A stretch of 24,850 nucleotides of DNA from Chara braunii (Eukaryota > Streptophyta > Charophyceae > Charales > Characeae), in the NCBI GenBank assembly GCA_003427395.1, contig BFEA01000601.1:277082-301931 (forward strand), read 5' to 3'. The notes under the pieces were generated by a model that was given only the letters and a program-made list of their open reading frames with translations, ran no database searches and was not told the DNA's origin. This document shows positions 18,640-24,850 of the stretch, piece by piece (the first letter of the stretch is position 1; each line of letters starts with the position of its first letter). The translations under genes were made by a program, and so were the position numbers.

Positions 18640-18669
18640 GAGAGATCTCTTGACGCCCTATCCTCCATT

Positions 18670-19410
18670 ATGGCAGACGTCACATCCGAGCAATGGCATG
18701 GCAGACATCACATCCGAGCAATGGAAGGCCAGCGACCGAGAATGAGAAACCTTTCTTTCAGAAACTTGACGAGGATGCAATGCACCGAGAGAGGGAGGCA
18801 GAGGCAGCAGCTAAAGCCACAAGTATTGCTACACAAGTGACCCTCCTCGTCTAGTGATGACCGGTTCCAAGAGAAGCTAGCTGCTGCCGTAGCAGCCTTG
18901 GTTCGACTGCGGACCTTAGAAGATATGGAGTCCCGTGTGACAGCTCTAGAGCAGCGGAACCAAGAGCTGCAGGTTGAGATAGTCAGCCTCAAACAATCCC
19001 AACTGTCTGCCCCACGTTCTCCTAATCCTCGACCTGCTGCAGTCCCAGTCTCTCACCCTAACACAGTCCTCATGTCGAGAGCAAGTGGAACTATGACGAG
19101 CGCAGGAACCGGTGCCAGCTCCTCAAGCGGCAGCGCCGACAGTTCTGCACTGGTCCTAGTTCCAAATGCAGGAACATCAGCCCAAAACTTTGCAATCCTT
19201 ATTGGCGTACAATACAGCGGTCCCGTAGTGGACAAGAGGGCGGCCACGCTGCCGTCCAAGTACGACGGGAAGGGGGATATCACCTCTTGGATTAGCTCCA
19301 TGCGCTCATACTTCGAGGTACTGCGAACACCGCTGGAAGACCGAAGCATGATCATGGGCACAAATACCGAGCCCGCCGTACTGCAAGTTGTTACTGCAGG
19401 TTGGTTATGA
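18670..19410 (+). pseudogene. gag: gag of element B, N-terminal half (degenerate)
   Basis: A Gag different from A and C. The likely start is ATG 18670 (MADVTSEQW). A 28-bp tandem duplication (GGCAGACGTCACATCCGAGC at 18672, again at ~18700) and a frameshift follow. In another frame it continues NEKPFFQKLDEDAM then REREAEAAAKATSIATQV, a charged helix, with a stop at about 18855. The next segment from 18898 reads RLRTLEDMESRVTALEQRNQ, a heptad-patterned coiled coil, then a Ser/Gly/Ala-rich linker. The start of the capsid-like domain follows (LPSKYDGKGDITSWISSMRS, then YFEVLRTPLEDRSM). The frame ends at TGA 19408-19410; capsid continues in other frames. Broken by at least three lesions. Confidence 0.7.
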
Positions 19411-20235
19411 GAGAATTGATCTGACTGAGTAGTTGAAAGTAACTCCTGTACATACTCTTGAGGACCTCCTCATCGCGTAGTATCAAGATAAGCACGCTGC
19501 GGTCAAGGCAAGGCTGAAGCTTGAGGCCCTCAAAGGCCAAAAGTGGAGGACTTCCATGTAGGCTTTGGAGCAGCACTTGACTGGTCTGTGCACCAATCCA
19601 AACCTGGGATGGACTGACGTGTCTTGCATGGATGTAGTTATGGGAGTGGCCCCTGAAGGATATGTCTCCCGGCCAGGACTCAAAGACCATACGACTTGGC
19701 GAGAGCTACTGACGGATCTACTCAATCTAGAAGCCAAGGACCTCGCCAGGCGTGCAAAGGCACCCGCTGCAGGTAGAACCTCGCAACGCAAGCGGTATGG
19801 AAGAAGCAACCTGCTTGCCCTGCATGAACATCGGGAGGTTCAGGATCAGTCCTATGCGGATGATCTGTCTCTACATGACGATCTAGAGCCGGACTCCAAC
19901 GTGGGTTGTTCTACATCAGCCCTTGAGTCGGACATAAAAACTGAAGAAAAATGCAATGCCTTTAAAAAGACTGCTCCAAGCAATGGGCCTAACCGTGGTT
20001 CGAGTAAGGGAACTATAGCACACCTCCCCAAGAATGCAAAGATCCCTGAGAAACCGGAGGATGCTTCCACCAAGCCTTGGGAAGCCCTCCGCATTAGTCA
20101 AAAGGAATGGGAAAGAAGATCCAAACTGCGCGTGTGCTTGCATTGTCAAAAACCTGGGCACGCTATGTAGGACTGTTATCGTCTGCAGGGAAACAGGCAA
20201 AGGGCATAGAAGAGTCATCAGCAGTCTAAGGTAGC
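19411..20235 (+). pseudogene. gag: gag of element B, capsid end and zinc knuckle
   Basis: Capsid continues in another frame (ERIDLTE, stop, LKVTPVHTLEDLLIA), with several in-frame stops to about 19564. An open segment from 19565 reads ALEQHLTGLCTNPNLGWTDV, then GVAPEGYVSRPG and HTTWRELLTDLLNLEA. An acidic linker leads to a CCHC knuckle at about 20137-20178: C-x2-C-x4-H-x4-C, written CLHCQKPGHAM-stop-DC. An amber codon (20168-20170) sits inside the knuckle. Shortly afterwards (about 20225-20236) the sequence jumps into integrase, so protease, RT, RNase H and the integrase front are deleted. Gag normally packages RNA in the particle; this copy cannot. Confidence 0.75.
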
Positions 20236-20667
20236 TAACGCCTACAACAATAGTGTTCACTAAGCTACCTGCAAGACTCCTAACGAGTTGCACAAGACCT
20301 TTAGACCTCGCAGGCCGTTTGAAGGACTGAATCGTGACCAGATACAGAGACTGTCACTCGGAACTAGAGAATTTGCGCTGCAGCATGAGAGAGAAATCGC
20401 AACGGTGACTGAGAATCTAAGAAAGCTCATCACAAAATGATAGAGCAAGCTAATAAGCATCGTCGCCCATCGCAGTTCAAGGTAGGTGATTTAGTCCGGG
20501 CCAAGTCTAAGGAGTTCGCCCCAGAAGAGAACATCTCACAAAAGTTGTTACCCGCGTATGGGGGACCGTGGCATGTCCTAGAAGTGAAGGGCGAAGATGA
20601 TGGGCCTTCCTGCACGATAGAGATACCGACACACCTCCACACCTACGCAGTCTTCCATGCATCATAG
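20236..20667 (+). pseudogene. pol: Integrase C-terminal part of element B
   Basis: Directly after the gag remnant, the frame reads AYNNSVH, stop, ATCKTPNELHKTF and GLNRDQIQRLSL, the end of the integrase core and linker, then shifts frame near 20425. From 20437 it continues MIEQANKHRRPSQFKVGDLV, GPWHVLEVKGEDDGP and HTYAVFHAS, the C-terminal DNA-binding module also seen in element A (8784-9035). It stops at TAG 20665-20667. The catalytic D, D and E are missing. Confidence 0.8.
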
Positions 20668-20710
20668 CAATTACCTTGTGTCACCAGCCAACAATTTTCA
20701 TTGCGTCGAT

Positions 20711-20846
20711 CATGGCACATATGACATAGATTGCATTATGGAAGAGGATGTGTCCAAAACCGGAGGTAGGAGTCGTCCACAGATTGCATTATGGCACATA
20801 TGACATAGATTGCATCATGGCACATATGACATAGATTGCATTCAGG
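20711..20846 (+). repeat. 26-bp tandem repeat inside chromodomain remnant
   Basis: GATTGCATTATGGCACATAT plus six more bases forms a 26-nt unit at 20782-20807 and 20808-20833, with a partial third from 20834. The source copy is at 20711-20742, where a frame reads HGTYDIDCIMEEDVSKTGGR. The duplication thus copies element coding sequence and splits it. Confidence 0.8.
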
Positions 20847-20969
20847 TTCGCTTATAAGGAACCCGAGGACGACCGCTGGTTTACAAGAGCAGAGCTTCTA
20901 CAAACCGCTCCCGACACAGTGCACACCTACGACAAAGAAAAGAAAGGTGAAGGTCCTGCCTCGCGCTGA
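20844..20969 (+). pseudogene. pol: Chromodomain-like C-terminus of element B
   Basis: The frame from AGG 20844 reads RFAYKEPEDDRWFTRAELLQ then TAPDTVHTYDKEKK and stops at TGA 20967-20969. Its pattern (hydrophobic strand, acidic loop, W, then a helix with LL) resembles the chromodomain that Ty3/gypsy chromoviruses carry after integrase to target histone marks. The upstream half (TYDIDCIMEEDV) is separated by the 26-bp repeats. An overlapping frame (20836-21063) reads DLKFRPTRVKRFSPL and is probably remnant or chance. Confidence 0.5.
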
Positions 20970-21158
20970 AGTATTCTTGGAGGACCTCAAATTTAGGCCG
21001 ACGAGAGTGAAACGGTTTTCACCTTTACGGCAACAGATGCAGATCCCAAGGCTCGATCCCTAGACCTCACCCCTACCCATGCACAATATCAGTTGACCCG
21101 TGTCTATTTGAACCGCGACCTGTATTCTAAAAGTCGTGTGTTTGGTTGTTACAGATAG

Positions 21159-21664
21159 TGTGGTTGTTTGGGACTCAGCCAGGGCTCGATCCCTGGTTCG
21201 CGGGGTACCACCTGCCAGGCTGCTATTCTAATCTTTTTGGAGTTTCTGATCTCCGGTTCCTAACTATTGGCGCCCTCTGCAGTTGGCGCCCGTTCTCAAA
21301 TCCGGCCTCTGCCACTTTTGGATTTCGTACTTGGCGCCATCCAGCATTCAGGCACCCAGGCTCAGACCTTCAATTTTCAGTTCAGCCCTGAGGCAAATTG
21401 CACTTTTGCCCTCAGACTCAACTCGAGTCCGATACTTAAGACTGAACTCAAGCTGAGTTCGGAGACTTAGTTTTCGGCCTCAGTGTTTGTGCTTCAATGT
21501 GACTTGTTGCGACATTGTGTACGGAACCAAGACTGCGACATTGCGACTTTGCCACTTCGTGTCTGTGTCGAGTATGTGTCGAGTTGAGTGAGTGTGTGTG
21601 TGTGTGCTCTCACTACCTCCCTCTCTCTTCCCCGACCTCGCTACTCTGCCTCGGCCTTGTCACA
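21159..21664 (+). mobile_element. LTR of element D (start tentative)
   Basis: The 3' end is fixed by a PBS at 21666: the sequence ends TGTCACA, then T, then TGGTATCGG. A start at TGTGG (21159) would give a 4-bp terminal inverted repeat TGTG/CACA and a 506-bp LTR; TGTG at 21137 is an alternative. Near 21176-21193 is a 6-bp hairpin, CCAGGG/CCCTGG. No partner copy is present in the window. Confidence 0.5.
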
Positions 21665-21665
21665 T

Positions 21666-21677
21666 TGGTATCGGAGC
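21666..21677 (+). other. PBS of element D, initiator tRNA-Met type
   Basis: TGGTATCGGAGC, the third occurrence of the same variant. Confidence 0.85.
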
Positions 21678-22297
21678 GGCTTTGACCCTCCCTCCCGCCC
21701 TGATTCATCGTCGTTGCCGTCTACCCCGTCGCCGTCATTGCCATGTCATCGGCATCATCGCCATCGCCATCGTCTCCAGCGCCGCCATGACATAGCCATC
21801 GTCGCTCACATTACCGCCACGACAGAACTATGTACTTGTCGTCACGGCCGCCTCGTTGTCATAGTCATCGTCACCACGTCAGCAGCCACCTCGTCGTCGT
21901 CGCTGCTCCCACGTTAGCGCCTCGTCCCCACCATCGCTGCCTCGTCGCCGATCCCGGAGCCGACACGCAGGTAAGACGAAACCAAAATTTTATAATTATT
22001 ATTATTATTTTTTCTTTTCTTTTCTTTCTTAGCCTCCTCACTTCCTTCTTCCCCTTCTTGTTCTCCTCGTCGTCGTCATCATCCCTCCTCCGTCTTATTC
22101 TTCCTCATCGTCACCTCCCCCTTCTTCGTCTTTGTCCCCGTTGTCGTCGACCATCGCCCGCCATTCCCCCTTCCTCCTACGTGCCATCTCCACCTCTCTT
22201 CCCGCGCGCTATTCCCCCCCGCTGCCTACCCCGCCCTCCCGCAACTTCGCGAACCCCCCGCGCGGAACCCCCCCGCCCTTCCCAACCGCCCCCTTCT
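21678..22297 (+). other. CpG- and trinucleotide-rich leader of element D
   Basis: Cryptically simple sequence built from CAT, CGT, CGC and CTC triplets; all frames are open by composition, so long predicted frames (21588-21917, 21830-22363) are not credible genes. A candidate intron 21971-22032 has donor CAG|GTAAGA and acceptor TTTTCTTTCTTAG, 62 nt. The leader breaks off at about 22297, where minus-strand RT of element C begins. Gag of D is not in the window. Confidence 0.6.
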
Positions 22298-22484
22298 TTG
22301 GGACAAATAGAACTGGCGCTCCGTAGGGGGACGTACTTGGCCGAATCCAGCCCTTTTCTGTGAGTTCCTTGAGCTGGTGGCGGAGCTCATCTAACTCCGC
22401 AGGAGACATCCTATAGATCCGTCCTCTAGGTACTTTGCTACTGGGGACGACTTCTATCGCATGGACAATCTCCCTTTCCACCAC
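22298..22484 (-). pseudogene. pol: Reverse transcriptase N-terminal fragment, element C
   Basis: Reads MVEREIVHAIEVVPSSKVPR, then RMSPAELDELRHQLKEL, then GAPVLFVPKK, the lead-in and first strand of a Ty3/gypsy RT, nearly identical in plan to 8600-8743 of element A. It ends after FVPKKG, where the sequence turns into the GC-rich leader of D. The residues after that in the predicted frame are not RT. All catalytic RT motifs are missing. Confidence 0.85.
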
Positions 22485-22646
22485 ACCCCTAGGCTCCTCG
22501 AAAAGGTCTGAATAATGTGCAACGACTGCGTCTATCTCTACCGAGGACGACTTTCTATCGCATGGACAATCTCCCTTTCCACCACACCCTTAGGCTCCTC
22601 GAAAAGGTTTGAATATTGTGCAACGACTACTTCTATCTCTGGGGTG
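22446..22646 (-). repeat. 100-bp tandem duplication in the PR-RT linker of C
   Basis: GACGACTTCTATCGCATGGA (22446) recurs at 22546 with one extra T, and about 100 bp of following sequence is repeated with few changes. It encodes the segment before RT (LFEEP, VVEREIVHAIEVV). Element A has it once. Confidence 0.9.
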
Positions 22647-22874
22647 ATTTTACGGCCTCCCTTTCCCAGAGACAAAGACTAAGTACAAACCTTCCTTGCG
22701 ATTTTGCTTNTAGTAGTTATAGAAAGATGACGCNCACATGCAANCATAGTTCTCCACTAGCCTGCTAGCCTTAAACTCCTGCAGCCTAACGATCCTTGCA
22801 TTTGTGTAGCTTGTGGATCATTACCTTCCTATCCCAAGCGAACTGAGGCTTAGCAACCTCGAGGTAGTACATGC

Positions 22875-23375
22875 CTAGCAACATTTCGAATGGCAGCTCG
22901 TCGCGAACGAGATCTTGTTTCTCAGTTCCCCTCCTCCATAGCAGGACATGCAGACTACGTCCTTGACATAGCCCTTTACTACCATAGAGTGCTTGTTGTC
23001 TAAGGTAGATGCTACAGACCTGCTAAACNGCTGCACTNAGTCCCCTAAGCGCAGCCTATCCACACAAGCACGACTGNTNAAGTTCCGCGTAGATTCTANA
23101 TCTGCGAAGGCGCCAACCTTTCGGGCACCTACATCGACTTCTACCACGAAATGTTCACCNNNTGGACCTTTGTTTAACATCGCCCAGGAGTCTCTAGGGT
23201 CTTTTTCTAACCACTCAGTTTCTAACTCCTTTAAGGACTCAGACACATCCATCCAACAGAGCATTGATTGGTCTAAATCTGTCTGTGGGGTGATCAATGG
23301 GTCAATAGCCTTGACCTTCGTCTGAAATGGAGAAGGTAAGGTTACCGCTTCAGCACGAGTAAGAGCGGCTAACAC
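22875..23375 (-). pseudogene. pol: Protease of element C
   Basis: Same layout as the element A protease: LITPQTDLDQSMLCWMDVSE, then GEHFVVEVDVGARKVGAF, then the active-site strand, which here reads A-D-x-E-S-T-R-N instead of D-S/T-G, so the catalytic Gly is Glu and the middle residue falls in an N. Later residues (VASTLDNKHSMVV, YVKDVVCMSCYGGGELRNKI) match A. The frame is lost near 22920; the rest of the protease and linker to 22485 is in other frames with N's. No ATG is needed because translation would enter from gag by -1 frameshift (GTG at 23375 is internal). Confidence 0.8.
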
Positions 23376-23399
23376 TCCTACTGGCCCGAGGTGTTTCCC
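23358..23399 (-). promoter_or_regulatory. Candidate -1 ribosomal frameshift signal, element C
   Basis: GGGAAAC at 23399-23393 is phased G GGA AAC in the gag frame, 12 nt before the gag TAG (23380-23378). The -1 frame from GGG runs open into protease. Ten nt after the heptamer, 23382-23375 pairs with 23365-23358 (8 bp, one G-U) around a 9-nt loop. Position and size are identical to element A. Confidence 0.7.
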
Positions 23400-24292
23400 T
23401 GCGAAGTGCTCGCAGAAGCACCACCAGAGTTTGAAGATTCGGCCGTCATTATTGAGGACTCGACCTTCNTGGAGACCTGCTTACTCTTGCACTTGGCCAT
23501 TGTATGCCCATACTGGCCACAATTTAGGCAAGCGCCTCGAGCAACGTGGTCGCGCCACACCTAGTAGTCTAGACCAANTTTTACCCATATGGGTGTTTCG
23601 TGGTCATATTGACCCTTGGGCCNGCCTGCCTTCTGTTTTCCAGCCCCCTTAGTCNTTTCCCTGATAGGAGCGACCACTCTACCATTTGAGGTGTCTCCAC
23701 CNGCATCCAANTCTATTACTTCCCCAAGGTNAAAAAAGTCATCAATCTCAGTCGCTTGACCGTCATGGTCAACGAACATGAGGTTGCCCTTCTTCCAATC
23801 TTGAGGGAGCTGCTTCTTTCTCCCATCTACCGGTCCATGTTGGGCACTCCCAAGCCTGGCCTCAATGTCTAAGGCCTTCTTGTTGAATGAAGCAAAGTCG
23901 TGCATGTCGATGGGGGCCTCATCGACCAACTTATTTTTGACGTCTATAGGCAGGCATCGCAAGTAAGTTGTCAAGGGTACTTGGGGTTCGTACCGCACGC
24001 CGGGAACCACGATCAAACTCTCTACAATGCCCGTTAATTCCCGTATTGTCCAGTATCTCTTTGATCCCAAACTAGCGAGAGAGCCAGTGGCCTTCTGGAC
24101 CCCTTGGTGGTCATGCCACCTGCTACAGACTAACCCTGTACAAACTCCTCCAATGATCTGGCCCCTGCCATCGAAGTTCTGACCGTGGCCCTGCTGCTGT
24201 ACTAACCCATTCAACCACCTGGCTGCAGATCCTTCTAGATAGGACGCAGCGACAATAACTTCCTCCTGTGTCTTTTTTTTTTTTTTTTTTTG
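23378..24292 (-). pseudogene. gag: gag of element C, capsid core and zinc knuckle
   Basis: After the A-run (T19 at 24291-24273 on the plus strand) the frame reads TQEEVIVAASYLEG, matching AASYLEGKAAKWL of element A. It continues through VESLIVVPGVRYEPQ, LTTYLRCLPIDVKNK and a Lys-rich stretch to GLDY. An in-frame TAG (23561-23563) separates this from VWRDHVARGACLNC. The CCHC knuckle is CLNCGQYGHTMAKC (C-x2-C-x4-H-x4-C). The frame ends at TAG 23380-23378. Several codons contain N. Function as for gag of A, with which it is clearly homologous. Confidence 0.82.
24273..24291. repeat. T19 homopolymer inside gag of element C
   Basis: A 19-T run which in gag sense is poly-A encoding Lys; the frame differs on its two sides. 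It may be slippage or an assembly error. Confidence 0.9.
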
Positions 24293-24800
24293 TCAGTTCG
24301 TGCCTCACATAAGTTGGCACAATTCTCACCCAGGTATCCAAATCCTCTTCCTTCTTATTGTCGCCAGAGAAGGGTTTAGGACTCANCAAGGGTATCTTGG
24401 GTGTCCACTGCATGGGTGGNACAACTCCTTGTGCCTGCTGCATCGGTTGTAAAACCGGTGGGACAGGTCGCTGGGGCGGCAATTGCTGTTGTTGCTGCAG
24501 CTNCGGCTGCGGACCCTGTTGCAAAGGTTGTTGCACTTGTGGCTGCCCTGTAGCGGCAACCACCAGTTGAGAAAATGAAGAAGGCTGTACAGGAACCTGC
24601 CCACTACTACGTGCTACTAGACCGCCTGATATGGGTATGCCAAACTGGGGAGTAAAGGGTTGCCCTATCGGCTGCATCGTCACGGTGGGACCTGCAACCG
24701 TAGGAGGAGCTACAGCATACTGTGGCTGCCTGACCGGAGGTCGTGGCGCCCAAAGTGCCCCATTCCCCGACCTGGATTCCCCACGCGATCCCAGCTCCAC
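24292..24800 (-). pseudogene. gag: gag of element C, N-terminal part
   Basis: From ATG 24800 the frame gives a Pro/Gln-rich N-terminal region (PPVRQPQYAVAPPTVAGP, then LQQQQQLPPQRPVPP) of ~135 residues. The capsid start follows: WTPKIPL, SPKPFSGDNKKEEDLDTWVR, IVPTYVRHELT. At the T19 run the frame is lost and the predicted tail (KKKKKKDTGG onward) is out of frame. Element A has the same plan (PKTPMKPPLAFSGERKDEE). The first Met may not be the true start because the assembly turns into a C homopolymer 12 nt upstream. Confidence 0.75.
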
Positions 24801-24810
24801 GCTATCTTCT

Positions 24811-24811
<1 letters not shown>

Positions 24812-24850
<39 letters not shown>
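24812..24850. other. C39 homopolymer at the window end
   Basis: An uninterrupted C run to the last base, likely an assembly or gap-edge artefact. Confidence 0.8.

Noticed and set aside
21173-21200. tRNA T-arm-like CCAGGG-CTCGAT-CCCTGG followed by TTCG
   Set aside because: The loop is 6 nt, not 7, and no acceptor, D or anticodon arms can be drawn around it.
21588-22363. Open frames of 109 and 177 codons
   Set aside because: Triplet-rich low-complexity sequence leaves several frames open; no protein domain seen, and the region follows a PBS, so it is leader.

Overview
This window looks like repeat-dominated nuclear DNA from a plant-lineage (streptophyte) eukaryote. The evidence is: Ty3/gypsy LTR retrotransposons of the chromovirus type, three primer-binding sites matching the 3' end of a plant-type initiator tRNA-Met, very many microsatellites, no bacterial-style operons, and no intact host gene. 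The protein style (long Q/P-rich gag, CCHC knuckle, PR-RT linker) reminds me of charophyte algae such as Chara. That is recollection, not something I could test. An N gap (11430-11619), scattered single N's (22710-24512) and a terminal C homopolymer show a draft assembly.

Layout. 1-3793: no recognisable gene; GA-rich duplicated units, one copy of a dispersed repeat (1382-1792) and a degenerate repeat array (2571-3140). 3794-11935: element A. It has a 5' LTR (3794-4740), a PBS (4744-4755), a long leader, gag and protease on the + strand (6202-8676), and the first ~25 codons of RT. From about 8746 the rest of pol (integrase tail, integrase, RNase H, RT palm) lies on the - strand up to 10904, abutting a second LTR copy in the same orientation as the first (10906-11935). 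The 3' half of pol is therefore inverted between direct LTRs. 11936-17119: simple-sequence and minisatellite DNA, a second copy of the dispersed repeat (12984-13550), and the 3' end of another LTR. 17122-21063: element B, with PBS, leader, a different gag, then an internal deletion from the zinc knuckle straight into integrase, followed by a chromodomain-like end. 21159?-22300: LTR end, PBS and CpG-rich leader of element D. 22298-24800: element C on the - strand (gag, protease, RT start), same family as A, cut off at the start of RT.

How the parts work together. In a functional copy the LTR would drive a genomic RNA primed by initiator tRNA-Met. Gag would be made from the upstream frame and Gag-Pol by frameshifting. 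The strongest observation here is that A and C both carry the heptamer GGGAAAC, in the correct phase, just before the gag stop, with protease in the -1 frame. Both also have an 8-bp stem with a 9-nt loop exactly 10 nt downstream, and the stem pairs covary between copies. The three leaders (A, B, D) also each contain a near-perfect 5' splice site 300-550 nt after the PBS, suggesting spliced leaders. All coding regions are broken by frameshifts, stops, inversion or deletion, so none of the elements looks autonomous now.
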